From Butyrivibrio sp. (GTDB taxonomy: Bacteria > Bacillota > Clostridia > Lachnospirales > Lachnospiraceae): a DNA stretch of 41,967 nt. The stretch is from NCBI GenBank assembly GCA_024688095.1, contig JAILEJ010000151.1:1-41967 (forward strand), in the 5' to 3' direction. Of this stretch, positions 8,576-17,140 are shown piece after piece (positions within the stretch are counted from its first letter, which is position 1; every line of letters begins with the position of its first letter). The position numbers and the translations under genes were made by a program. Under the pieces are notes generated by a model. That model did not search any database, had not been told where the DNA came from, and saw only the letters and a list, made by a program, of their open reading frames with translations.

Positions 8576-9016
8576 ATGGATATAGAGAAAGCTAATAGCT
8601 ACTCAACCTATATACAAAATTTTAATCTTAGGAATAAATCAGTACCTGGAGTTACATCACCAGACTCAATTCAAAAATCTCCAGAAAAACCGGCTGAGCA
8701 GGTTAATCCTAATCCAAAAGAAGAAGCACAGAGCACTCAAAGCGTAAAACCAAGAGGAAATGCATCTCTTGCAGATATATCAGTTTCATTTGGTAACAAG
8801 GACAGTTCTTTATTAGGTTTTGGTACTTCCATAAATAATATGGAGGGTGCAGACCTCATTAGAAAAGAAATATCGTCTATGCAAAAGGATCAGGTTCTTA
8901 AAGAGTATCAATATTTTGTAGGAAGTAAGGTTAAAGAAAACCAGAGTCAGAATAGTGATCAGATTAATGGTAATGTACTTACATCAGATCAGGACGGTAC
9001 AGTTATAAAGCTCTAA
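8576..9016 (+). CDS. Small protein of unknown function, probably part of the motility regulon
   Basis: The ATG at 8576 lies eight bases after the strong binding site AAGGAGG (8561-8567); an earlier in-frame ATG at 8537 has none. The 146-residue product is hydrophilic, with no signal peptide or membrane span. It has a disordered Pro/Gln/Glu-rich first half and a more ordered centre (ADISVSFGNKDSSLLGFG, then ADLIRKEISSMQKDQVLKEY), followed by a disordered tail. I do not recognise a named domain with certainty. The central segment ending in QYFVG resembles short proteins I associate with flagellated Lachnospiraceae, from memory only. The sigma-28-type promoter and its own terminator make it a single-gene motility transcript. 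It could be a flagellar secretion or assembly accessory protein, but that is a guess. Confidence 0.75.
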   Translation: MDIEKANSYSTYIQNFNLRNKSVPGVTSPDSIQKSPEKPAEQVNPNPKEEAQSTQSVKPRGNASLADISVSFGNKDSSLLGFGTSINNMEGADLIRKEISSMQKDQVLKEYQYFVGSKVKENQSQNSDQINGNVLTSDQDGTVIKL

Positions 9017-9033
9017 ACAAATCTCGGATGAAT

Positions 9034-9051
9034 ATAGGTAGGAGTACCTAT
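9034..9051 (+). other. Small hairpin before the main terminator
   Basis: ATAGGTA (9034-9040) pairs with TACCTAT (9045-9051) around a GGAG loop and is followed by a short T-rich stretch. It lies just ahead of the stronger terminator at 9060 and may assist it. Confidence 0.4.
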
Positions 9052-9059
9052 TTTATATA

Positions 9060-9118
9060 TGAACTCTTCATAGCTAATAAATACGCTATGGAGAGTTCAT
9101 TTTTTGTTTTTTTTAGTG
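9060..9118 (+). terminator. Strong intrinsic terminator after the sigma-28 gene
   Basis: A 15-base-pair stem with one G-U pair (9060-9074 with 9085-9099) surrounds a ten-base loop and is followed by two T runs interrupted by a single G. It isolates the small upstream gene from the yqeG-aro cluster. Confidence 0.92.
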
Positions 9119-9161
9119 TATTATGAGAAAGTAACTGAAAAACACGTGGGGAAATATACAT

Positions 9162-9686
9162 ATGAAGCATTATTTATATCCAGATGCAACAGCAGATTCT
9201 GCGTATCTGGTTCCATATAGGGCGTTATATGAGCGCGGCTATAGAGGAATTATTTATGACATAGACAATACACTGGTCCCTCATGGAGCACCGGCAGATG
9301 AACGCGCTATTAAGCTGTTTAAGGAATTAAAAGAAATAGGTTATAAGATGGTTCTGTTATCCAATAACAAGGAGCCAAGAGTAAAATCTTTCAATGATCA
9401 GGTGGGAGCTGAATATATTTTTAAAGCTGGAAAACCAGGAATTTCTGGCTATTTAAAGGCAATGGAAATGATGGGAACCGATACTTCTAATACATTTTTT
9501 GTTGGCGATCAGCTTTTTACAGATGTATGGGGAGCCAAAAGAGCAGGAATACGTTCATATCTGGTAAAACAGATAGACAAGAAGGAAGAGATACAGATTG
9601 TTTTAAAGAGAAGACTTGAATGGATAGTTCTTCTTTCTTATCGCAGATATGTTAAAAGAAATGGCCATGAATGGCCAGGAATTTAA
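9162..9686 (+). CDS. YqeG-family HAD phosphatase
   Basis: This 174-residue cytoplasmic protein is a HAD-superfamily (IIIA) phosphatase of the YqeG family. Motif I is DIDNTLV, with the nucleophile Asp and acid/base Asp both present; motif II is LLSNNK, the Lys of motif III is in KAGKPG, and motif IV is VGDQLFTDVWGAKRAG. The substrate of YqeG is not established. In Firmicutes it commonly sits beside shikimate pathway genes, as here, where the fused aroE-aroK gene starts 11 bases after the stop. The start ATG 9162 follows the binding site GGGGAAA. Confidence 0.88.
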   Translation: MKHYLYPDATADSAYLVPYRALYERGYRGIIYDIDNTLVPHGAPADERAIKLFKELKEIGYKMVLLSNNKEPRVKSFNDQVGAEYIFKAGKPGISGYLKAMEMMGTDTSNTFFVGDQLFTDVWGAKRAGIRSYLVKQIDKKEEIQIVLKRRLEWIVLLSYRRYVKRNGHEWPGI

Positions 9687-9697
9687 GCGGGGAAAAA

Positions 9698-11086
9698 ATG
9701 GGAAATTATACTGATGGAAATACAAAAACATGTGGCTTGTTTGGATATCCGGTAAAACATACAATGTCACCTTTTATTCACAATATGCTTGCAGAACTTT
9801 CTGGAATTAATATGGTTTATGTTCCATTTGAAGTTGAGCCAAAGAATCTTGGAGACGCAGTAAAAGGTATAGATGCAGTTGGGATTCAGGGCGTTAATGT
9901 GACGATTCCGCATAAAAGCGAAGTGATAAAATATCTGGCAGAGGTTGATGAACTTGCAGGAAAAATAGGTGCTGTAAATACACTTGTAAAGACTAAGGAT
10001 GGAAATGGTTTTAAGGGGTACAACACCGATATGACTGGTATTCTCAGGTCGCTTAAAAAGTCCGGAGTTACCTTTAAAGATGCTTCGGTAATAATTCTTG
10101 GAGCTGGTGGTGTTTCAAGACCTGTAGCATATCTTTGCGCAGATGGAGGGGCAAAAGAAGTATTTATTCTTAATCGTACCTATCAAAGAGCTGTGGATGT
10201 GGCAGAAGAAGTTAACAGTTCTTTTGGCAGGGAGCTTGTAAAGCCAATGGATATTGCTGATTATAAGAATATTCCATCAGACAGAAAGTATTTGGTATTT
10301 CAGTGTACCAGTGTGGGACTATATCCTGCATCTGAAGAAGCTGTGATTATGGATGAGAATTTTTATAAGCTTATAGATACAGCTTTTGATGCAGTTTACA
10401 GACCTGTAAAAACTAAGTTCTTAAGACTTGCACAGGAAAATGGAGCCAAAGCCTTATCAGGTCTTGAAATGTTATTATTCCAGGCAGTGGATGCATTTGA
10501 ATTATGGAATAATGTGAAAATTTCAGATGAACAGTCAGATATTGTATATAAAGCTCTTGAGCGTAAGATTTCTGATAAGGGGAATATCATACTTACAGGT
10601 TTTATGGGATGCGGAAAGAGCACCGTTTCTAAAGCACTTTCAACCAAGACAGGTGCAATGTTGCTTGATACAGACGATATGATCGTTGAAAAAAATGGAT
10701 GCAGTATTAATGAAATTTTTGCTAATAAGGGCGAAAATGCATTTAGAGATATGGAGACAGACTGTATAAAAAATCTTATAAATGAAGGCTGTAATAATAG
10801 TGTGGTAGCTGTTGGAGGTGGACTTCCGGTCAGATTCGAAAACAGAGAATTTTTGAAAAATCTTGGTAAAGTTGTATATCTTAAAACATCAGTTTCTGAA
10901 GCATACAAGCGACTTGAGGGCGATACTACAAGACCTCTTCTTAAGGGTGATGATCTTATAAATAAAATCAGAAATATGCTTTCAGACAGAGAGATGTTTT
11001 ATATAGACGGGGCAGACATTACGGTGATAACAGATGGTAAAACACCGGAAGAAATAGCAGATGAGATAATCAGGAGGCTGAAATGA
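9698..11086 (+). CDS. aroE: Bifunctional shikimate dehydrogenase / shikimate kinase (AroE-AroK fusion)
   Basis: One 462-residue chain carries two consecutive shikimate pathway enzymes. The first part (about 10-285) is shikimate dehydrogenase, reducing 3-dehydroshikimate with NADPH: TMSPFIHN, NVTIPHK with catalytic Lys73, GAVNT, GYNTD with Asp111, and the cofactor loop GAGGVSRP followed by NRT. The second part (about 294-462) is shikimate kinase: P-loop GFMGCGKST at 301-309, LLDTDDMI, FRDMET, VAVGGGLP and the lid TTRPLL. No stop or frameshift separates the two. ATG 9698 is preferred over ATG 9671, which would overlap yqeG and lacks a binding site. The gene overlaps aroQ by four bases. Confidence 0.95.
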   Translation: MGNYTDGNTKTCGLFGYPVKHTMSPFIHNMLAELSGINMVYVPFEVEPKNLGDAVKGIDAVGIQGVNVTIPHKSEVIKYLAEVDELAGKIGAVNTLVKTKDGNGFKGYNTDMTGILRSLKKSGVTFKDASVIILGAGGVSRPVAYLCADGGAKEVFILNRTYQRAVDVAEEVNSSFGRELVKPMDIADYKNIPSDRKYLVFQCTSVGLYPASEEAVIMDENFYKLIDTAFDAVYRPVKTKFLRLAQENGAKALSGLEMLLFQAVDAFELWNNVKISDEQSDIVYKALERKISDKGNIILTGFMGCGKSTVSKALSTKTGAMLLDTDDMIVEKNGCSINEIFANKGENAFRDMETDCIKNLINEGCNNSVVAVGGGLPVRFENREFLKNLGKVVYLKTSVSEAYKRLEGDTTRPLLKGDDLINKIRNMLSDREMFYIDGADITVITDGKTPEEIADEIIRRLK

Positions 11087-11529
11087 AAATTCTTGTAATA
11101 AACGGACCAAATTTAAATTTTCTTGGTATAAGAGAAAAGACTATATATGGTAAAGAGGATTATAATTATTTAATTAACATGATAACTGAAAAATGTAATG
11201 AAGATGGTATTGATGTAGAGTGCTGGCAGTCAAATCATGAGGGCGCTATAATTGATAAGCTTCAGGAAGCATATGGAAATGGAACAGATGGAATAGTTAT
11301 AAATCCAGGCGCTTATACACATTACAGTTATGCTATTCATGATGCACTTAAAAGTCTTGAGGATATTGTAAAAGTAGAAATTCATATATCAGATATTCAG
11401 TCAAGAGAAGAGTTTAGAAAAGTATCTGTGACAGCTCCTGCTTGCGATAAGCAAATATATGGTCATGGACTGAATGGATACCTTGAAGCAATAGATTACA
11501 TAAAAAAGTACTTGAAAAATGGTGATTAA
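11083..11529 (+). CDS. aroQ: 3-dehydroquinate dehydratase, type II
   Basis: Type II dehydroquinase converts 3-dehydroquinate to 3-dehydroshikimate, the step just before AroE. The 148-residue protein has the family start INGPNLNFLGIREKTIYG, containing the catalytic Tyr, then QSNHEGAIIDKLQEA, NPGAYTHYSYAIHDAL, VEIHISDIQSREEFR and the catalytic His region GHGLNGY. Its length is standard. The ATG overlaps the stop of the aroE-aroK fusion (ATGA), so three consecutive shikimate activities are translated from two coupled genes. Confidence 0.96.
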   Translation: MKILVINGPNLNFLGIREKTIYGKEDYNYLINMITEKCNEDGIDVECWQSNHEGAIIDKLQEAYGNGTDGIVINPGAYTHYSYAIHDALKSLEDIVKVEIHISDIQSREEFRKVSVTAPACDKQIYGHGLNGYLEAIDYIKKYLKNGD

Positions 11530-11582
11530 TAATGTAAAATTACACAAGTGTTTTGATGTATTTAATTTAGGAGGATTTTTTT

Positions 11583-12140
11583 ATGATTTCTGCTAGTGAT
11601 TTCAGAAATGGTATTACTATTGAGATTGAAGGCAATGTTTGCCAGATAATCGAATTCCAGCACGTAAAACCTGGTAAGGGTGCTGCTTTCGTTAGAACAA
11701 AGCTTAAGGATATTATTAACGGTGGTGTTACTGAGAAGACTTTCAGACCTACAGAGAAGTTCCCTCAGGCACGTATTGATAGAAAAGATATGCAGTATCT
11801 GTATAGTGATGGAGATTTATACAACTTCATGGATACAGAGACATATGAGCAGATTGCTCTTAATCAGGATGTTATCGGTGATGCTCTTAAGTTCGTTAAA
11901 GAGAACGAGATGGTTAAGATCAACTCATATAACGGAAACGTATTTGCAGTTGAGCCACCTATGTTCGTAGAACTTGAGATTACAGATACTGAGCCTGGAT
12001 TCAAGGGAGATACAGCTACTGGTGCTACAAAGCCTGCTACAGTTGAAACAGGTGCACAGGTTGCAGTTCCTCTTTTCATTGAACAGGGTGAGAAGATTAA
12101 GATTGATACTAGAACAGGTGAATATCTTAGCCGTGCTTAA
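11583..12140 (+). CDS. efp: Elongation factor P
   Basis: EF-P binds the ribosome between the P and E sites and relieves stalling at consecutive prolines. The 185-residue protein has the normal three-domain length. It starts [17 protein letters not shown], has the tip loop [15 protein letters not shown] whose Lys is modified in many bacteria, and ends in the OB-fold signature region with [13 protein letters not shown]. Codon use is more biased than in its neighbours, as expected for a highly expressed translation factor. It has a strong AGGAGG site before the ATG and follows aroQ by 53 bases; a strong terminator follows. Confidence 0.98.
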   Translation: MISASDFRNGITIEIEGNVCQIIEFQHVKPGKGAAFVRTKLKDIINGGVTEKTFRPTEKFPQARIDRKDMQYLYSDGDLYNFMDTETYEQIALNQDVIGDALKFVKENEMVKINSYNGNVFAVEPPMFVELEITDTEPGFKGDTATGATKPATVETGAQVAVPLFIEQGEKIKIDTRTGEYLSRA

Positions 12141-12176
12141 TTGATAGTAATACATCTGAATTAAAATAGAACTTGT

Positions 12177-12214
12177 AAGGCAATAGGAAATTTTATTTCT
12201 TATTGCCTTTTTTG
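12177..12214 (+). terminator. Intrinsic terminator after efp
   Basis: A 15-base-pair stem with one G-U pair (12177-12191 with 12195-12209) closes on a three-T loop and runs into a T stretch. It ends the yqeG-aro-efp transcript. Confidence 0.9.
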
Positions 12215-12227
12215 CGTGCAAAAATAG

Positions 12228-12265
12228 GACTTCCTGAGTGAAATTGTATCTGTATATCGGAAGTC
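12228..12265 (+). other. Inverted repeat in the leader of the DUF5688 gene
   Basis: GACTTCC (12228-12234) and GGAAGTC (12259-12265) form a perfect seven-base inverted repeat around 24 bases, 33 bases before the downstream start codon. It could be an operator or an RNA stem. No T run follows, so it is not a terminator. Confidence 0.3.
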
Positions 12266-12297
12266 ATGAATTATTGAAGAAAGAGAGAGTTTAAATT

Positions 12298-13224
12298 ATG
12301 GATTTTAATGAATTTACAAAAGTAGTAAGAGATGCAGTAGAGGAATTTATGGGAGCAGAATACGATATAAAGCTACATGAAGTTGCCAAAAATAATGGAA
12401 GAAAACTTCATGGCCTTGTGATCATGAAAAGAGGAAGTAATTGTTCACCGAACATTTATCTTGAGGATTTTTATGAGGATTTCATAAAAGGGACACAAAT
12501 TGGCGATATAGTAAGAAAAATAAGTGAGCTTTATTATAGTCAGTCGAAGGCTGATTCTATAGATGTAAGCTTTTTTGATGACTATGAGCAGGTAAAAAAC
12601 AGACTTGGAATGAAGGTAATAAATTATGACAGGAATATAGATATGTTAAGAGAAATGCCATTTATTCCATTTGAAGATCTGGCCATTGTTTTTTATTGCG
12701 TTGCTTTTAATGATAATCTTGGGAATGGTATTATAATGATCCGCAAAGAACATATGGAAAAATGGGGAGTAAATACAGTTGAGTTATATCAGGATGCAAT
12801 TACCAGTAGCTGTAAGCATTTCCCTGCTAATATTAAGAGCCTTGCGGGTATGGTTTTATCTCTTATGGGAGAAGAGGCTGAAGGAGAAAAAAATGAAAGT
12901 ATAAATGACATTCTTGTTATTACTAATGATGAGAAGGTTAATGGAGCCAGTTGTATTTTTTATCCAGAGCTTTTGGCTAATATAGGTAGAAGACTATCTA
13001 AAAACTATTATATATTACCATCATCAATTCATGAAACTCTTGTAGTTCCTGAACAGGGAGATTATCAGGAAGTTAAGATACTTCAGGAAATGGTTAGACA
13101 GGTAAACAAAGAAAGTGTTAATGAGAATGATTTTTTGAGTGATAATATTTATTATTTTGACAGAAGAACAAACATTCTGAAAATGTGTGAATGCAGTGAT
13201 AATACTATGGTTAAGTGCGTTTAA
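12298..13224 (+). CDS. DUF5688 family protein
   Basis: This 308-residue cytoplasmic protein begins MDFNEFTKVVRDAVEEFMG and has the segment NNGRKLHGLVIMKRGSNCSPNIYL, which I recognise as the DUF5688 family, common in multiple copies in Lachnospiraceae. It has no signal peptide, membrane span or catalytic motif that I can identify. A later block, PFEDLAIVFYCV followed by GNGIIMIRKEHMEKWGV, is also typical. The function is unknown. It stands alone between the efp terminator and a tRNA gene. The ribosome binding site is weak and purine-rich (AGAGAGAG). Confidence 0.82.
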   Translation: MDFNEFTKVVRDAVEEFMGAEYDIKLHEVAKNNGRKLHGLVIMKRGSNCSPNIYLEDFYEDFIKGTQIGDIVRKISELYYSQSKADSIDVSFFDDYEQVKNRLGMKVINYDRNIDMLREMPFIPFEDLAIVFYCVAFNDNLGNGIIMIRKEHMEKWGVNTVELYQDAITSSCKHFPANIKSLAGMVLSLMGEEAEGEKNESINDILVITNDEKVNGASCIFYPELLANIGRRLSKNYYILPSSIHETLVVPEQGDYQEVKILQEMVRQVNKESVNENDFLSDNIYYFDRRTNILKMCECSDNTMVKCV

Positions 13225-13336
13225 AAATATGGACACAAGTTTGCGTGTATGGTAATATATTGTGGTGCGTAATAAAATCGTAATAATTATGGAAATTTTT
13301 TATTTTCTATATGCGATTCGTATACTTATGCACCTT

Positions 13337-13408
13337 GCGCCCGTAGTCTAATGGATAGAACGAAGGCCTCCGACGCCTTTAATGCAGGTTCGATTCCTGT
13401 CGGGCGCA
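13337..13408 (+). tRNA. tRNA-Arg (anticodon CCG)
   Basis: The acceptor arms GCGCCCG (13337-13343) and CGGGCGC (13401-13407) pair perfectly and are followed by discriminator A. The anticodon stem AAGGC/GCCTT encloses the loop CTCCGAC, giving anticodon CCG (13370-13372), which reads the arginine codon CGG, rare in so AT-rich a genome. The T arm contains the standard TTCGATT loop. CCA is not encoded, so it must be added after transcription. Confidence 0.96.
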
Positions 13409-13531
13409 TTACAGGATATTGATAATATGATTTTGTAATAATAAATTTTATTGCAAAATTGATATGAGAATATAAGAGTATTGAGATTCTTAGATTTAAA
13501 TATAAAAATAAAAGGTTGGGTTTTATATCAA

Positions 13532-14929
13532 ATGAAAAGAAATAAAAGAAATGAATTCAGAAAGCAGGATCGTAAAACTATTGCAGAGTATATACTTGAT
13601 AATAAGAAAATAGTAATGCCCTTGATTCTTGTTGTTGCTGTTATTGCAACAGTTGGAATTGCGATTAATGCTAATAAGAGAACAGGGGAAGATGTAGCAA
13701 GTACAGAATCTTCTGCAACGGAGGCATCAAGTGGATTTGTAATACCTGAACAGGATTTGGAGCTTAATGCATATGAAGATGTTAATCAGCTAATGAGTAC
13801 ATATTTTAATGCTTATGCTAATGGCGATATGGATACGATCAAGTCTATTTATGTGGGACTTGATGAATCAGAGGAACTTAAACTTCAACAGGTTTCAAAT
13901 TATATTGATTCGTTTACTACTATTGATACATATACTAAGCCTGGACCTGTCGATGGTACATATGTAGCTTATGTATATACTGAAGTTAAGTTTAATGATT
14001 ATGAAAATAGCGTTCCAGGACTTCAGACAATGTATGTATGTACTAATGATGATGGAAGCCTTTATATTAATGGTGATGTCGTTGAAGATGATATTGCAAA
14101 TTATATTAGTGCTATTTCATTACAGGATGATGTGGTTGATTTAAATAACAGTGTTGCTGCTCAGTATAATGAGATGGTTTCTGGAGATGAAAATCTTTCA
14201 GCTTTCCTTGATGCTCTATCTGGTAATATTACAGTAGAAGTTGGCGAGGCACTTGCTGCAAATGAAGCTTCAAGTGGAGCCTCTGATGAAGCAGCTACGG
14301 ATGCATCTACAGAAGAAGCTTCAGCAGAAGATGCTGCTACTGAAGAAGCATCTGTTCAAACAGTAACAACTACAATTATCAGAGCTATAGATGTTGTTAA
14401 TATCAGATCTTCTGACAGTGAAACTGCTGATAAGCTTGGAAAAACAGAAGCTGGGCAGGAATTCACACAGGTTGAAGCACTTCCTAATGGATGGAGTAAG
14501 ATTGAATATAATGGCGATTATGCCTATGTTAAAACAGAGTTCTTTGAAGTAGTGTCTGAGGAAACAACTGAGGTTGAGACAACAGAAGAAGCTACTGAAG
14601 AGACAACAGAAGAAACTACTGAAGAGACAGCAGAAGAGGAAACAACAGAAGAAGAAACAACAGAAGAAACTACTGAAGAGACAATAGAGGAAGAAACAAC
14701 AGAAGAATCTGAGACAACTGTAGATGGTACTGCTACTGGTAAAATGCAGGTCTCTGATGCTATTAAACTCCGTAAATCACAGAGCACAGATTCTGAAGCA
14801 CTTACAACAATTTATAAGTATGATATTGTAGATGTAATAGAGCAGTATGCAAATGGCTGGGCTAAGGTAAAATATAATGGTGAGACTGGTTATATTAAAC
14901 GTGAATTTCTTATGTCTGGTGACAATTAA
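13532..14929 (+). CDS. Membrane-anchored cell-surface protein with two SH3b domains and a Thr/Glu repeat linker
   Basis: The 465-residue product starts with a basic cytoplasmic tail and one transmembrane helix at about 32-52 (IVMPLILVVAVIATVGIAIN), so the rest lies outside the membrane. A first extracellular region to about 245 has an NTF2-like look (LMSTYFNAYANGDMDTIKSI) and is followed by an Ala/Ser/Glu linker. Bacterial SH3 domain one is near 288-345 (VVNIRSSDSETADKLG...GWSKIEYNGDYAYVKTEFF). A roughly 55-residue Thr/Glu repeat follows, then SH3 domain two at the C-terminus (AIKLRKSQSTDSEAL...GWAKVKYNGETGYIKREFL). SH3b domains usually bind peptidoglycan. No catalytic domain is present. The start is uncertain: ATG 13532 lacks a well-spaced binding site, and the frame extends to TTG 13481. 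Confidence 0.85.
   Translation: MKRNKRNEFRKQDRKTIAEYILDNKKIVMPLILVVAVIATVGIAINANKRTGEDVASTESSATEASSGFVIPEQDLELNAYEDVNQLMSTYFNAYANGDMDTIKSIYVGLDESEELKLQQVSNYIDSFTTIDTYTKPGPVDGTYVAYVYTEVKFNDYENSVPGLQTMYVCTNDDGSLYINGDVVEDDIANYISAISLQDDVVDLNNSVAAQYNEMVSGDENLSAFLDALSGNITVEVGEALAANEASSGASDEAATDASTEEASAEDAATEEASVQTVTTTIIRAIDVVNIRSSDSETADKLGKTEAGQEFTQVEALPNGWSKIEYNGDYAYVKTEFFEVVSEETTEVETTEEATEETTEETTEETAEEETTEEETTEETTEETIEEETTEESETTVDGTATGKMQVSDAIKLRKSQSTDSEALTTIYKYDIVDVIEQYANGWAKVKYNGETGYIKREFLMSGDN
14561..14720 (+). repeat. Low-complexity Thr/Glu coding repeat
   Basis: The DNA consists of irregular reiterations of GAAGAAAC, ACAACAGAAGAA and ACTACTGAAGAGAC units coding for E-T-T-E and E-E-T-T blocks. 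The tract joins the two SH3b domains and is the kind of sequence that changes length by strand slippage. Unit changes of multiples of three would keep the frame. Confidence 0.85.
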
Positions 14930-14953
14930 ATAATAATTGAACAAGCTTTTTCA

Positions 14954-14993
14954 AATCACTCCACACTTCAATTGTGATGGAGTGATTTTTTTG
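14954..14993 (+). terminator. Intrinsic terminator after the SH3b protein gene
   Basis: AATCACTCCA pairs with TGGAGTGATT, with an extra inner CAC/GTG pairing after a one-base bulge, and seven T residues follow. Confidence 0.88.
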
Positions 14994-15013
14994 TGAAAAA
15001 TAAAAATTTACTC

Positions 15014-15042
15014 TTGCACTTTAATGTGACGTAGTATATAAT
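15014..15042 (+). promoter_or_regulatory. Sigma-A-type promoter of gdhA
   Basis: TTGCAC (15014-15019) and TATAAT (15037-15042) are separated by 17 bases. The -10 box is a perfect consensus match, so this should be a strong promoter. Transcription would start near 15049, giving a leader of about 96 bases before gdhA. Confidence 0.75.
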
Positions 15043-15073
15043 TTCTTCTTGGAACATAGGTGTTCGCGCAATG

Positions 15074-15110
15074 GGGCGTAAAGACCATTAGTCTTTTACG
15101 CTCTTTTTTT
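15074..15110 (+). promoter_or_regulatory. Terminator hairpin inside the gdhA leader (putative attenuator)
   Basis: The stem GCGTAA-AGAC (15076-15085) with GTCTTTTACGC (15091-15101), extended by two outer pairs and holding one bulged base, has a five-base loop and is followed by seven T residues. It is a complete intrinsic terminator placed after the strong promoter and 34 bases before the gdhA start codon. Transcription must read through it to reach gdhA, so it probably acts as an attenuator, or else it yields a short RNA of about 60 bases. A smaller stem, GAACA/TGTTC, lies upstream near 15052-15065. A potential six-codon leader peptide (ATG 15071 to TAG 15091, M-G-R-K-D-H) overlaps the 5' half of the terminator stem. 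I recognise no known riboswitch class. Confidence 0.65.
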
Positions 15111-15141
15111 GTACCAAAAAGCAAAAATAAGGAGGACATAA

Positions 15142-16491
<1,350 letters not shown>

Positions 16492-16501
16492 TTATTGGTA
16501 C

Positions 16502-16709
16502 GGTGACTTTTTACACATTTAATATGTGTTTATAATTATATAATCGTTCGAAACACGCTTTCGCTCCGATTTTGGCGTAAGCGTACTAAATAAAAAAGAC
16601 AATTAACAGGAAAACTGTTAATTGTCTTTTTTATTTAGTATGCACGCCTCAAAAGGGTTTCTCTCTGATTATATAATAATAAACACATACAAAAATTATT
16701 AAAGTCACC
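16502..16709. repeat. Nested imperfect palindrome (MITE-like or large bidirectional terminator)
   Basis: Almost the whole intergenic region between gdhA and the convergent ACT-domain gene is one inverted repeat. The outer ends are GGTGACTTT (16502-16510) and AAAGTCACC (16701-16709). A second block of 23 bases at 16523-16545 matches the reverse complement of 16667-16689 at 22 positions. The core is a perfect 26-base-pair stem (16584-16609 with 16615-16640) around a GAAAA loop. No open reading frame of note lies inside. No clean target-site duplication is visible at the borders. Confidence 0.75.
16584..16640. terminator. Bidirectional terminator core between gdhA and the ACT-domain gene
   Basis: The perfect 26-base-pair stem contains GACAATTAACAG/CTGTTAATTGTC flanked by A6 on the left and T6 on the right. 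It can therefore act as an intrinsic terminator for gdhA on the plus strand and for the ACT-domain gene on the minus strand. Confidence 0.8.
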
Positions 16710-16774
16710 TATTTATTATAAACTGAATATACATAGTTCTTAATTGAAACAGGTATTTTTATATTCAAAAATGG

Positions 16775-17140
16775 TTATGATATGCGGTAACCTGCATTTT
16801 CCAAAAGAGAGAGTGCCTGTTCGTATTTTTCTTTTTTTACAAGAATGTAGTCTGTATTGTAGGTGGACACTACAAAGATTCCAATGCTGTTATCAGCAAG
16901 GAGCTTTGCAATTGGAGAAAGTATCCCAATAAGACTAAAGTCGAGCTCACCCTGAATCTTAAAGCCTTTCCAGCCGTCCTCACGTTTTATGGTCTCTGTA
17001 GGAGCATTTTCAGTTTTACATACAAGTGATATTTCATCTGCTGTTTTTGTTAATGAATAGAAATCCATATTTAAATCAATAGCAGAAGAGTTATTTATTT
17101 TGCAGACAGTTAGATTTTCATCGATTTTCTTTAATCTCAT
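16775..17140 (-). CDS. ACT-domain-containing protein
   Basis: This 121-residue cytoplasmic protein resembles the stand-alone paired-ACT (CASTOR/ACT_7-like) proteins that bind amino acids. The visible features are a first beta-rich half (NLTVCKINNSSAIDL, then DEISLVCKTENAPTE) and a C-terminal ACT-like half containing the family block FSLIGILSPIAKLLADNSIGIFVVSTYNTDYILVKKE. No catalytic or DNA-binding domain is present. The start ATG has GGAGG six bases upstream. It converges on gdhA, which invites a link with amino-acid sensing, but nothing in the sequence proves this. Confidence 0.85.
   Translation of the reverse strand: MRLKKIDENLTVCKINNSSAIDLNMDFYSLTKTADEISLVCKTENAPTETIKREDGWKGFKIQGELDFSLIGILSPIAKLLADNSIGIFVVSTYNTDYILVKKEKYEQALSLLENAGYRIS

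Noticed and set aside
10396-10908. 170-codon minus-strand ORF opposite the aroE-aroK fusion
   Set aside because: The plus strand encodes two well-conserved enzymes here; the antisense frame has no start signals or recognisable motif.
11540-11568. TTACAC and TAATTT 17 bases apart before efp
   Set aside because: The predicted start lies after the efp ribosome binding site, so the element cannot serve efp translation.
14561-14720. CRISPR-like array
   Set aside because: The repeats are short irregular coding units for Thr and Glu inside an open reading frame, without fixed repeat and spacer lengths.
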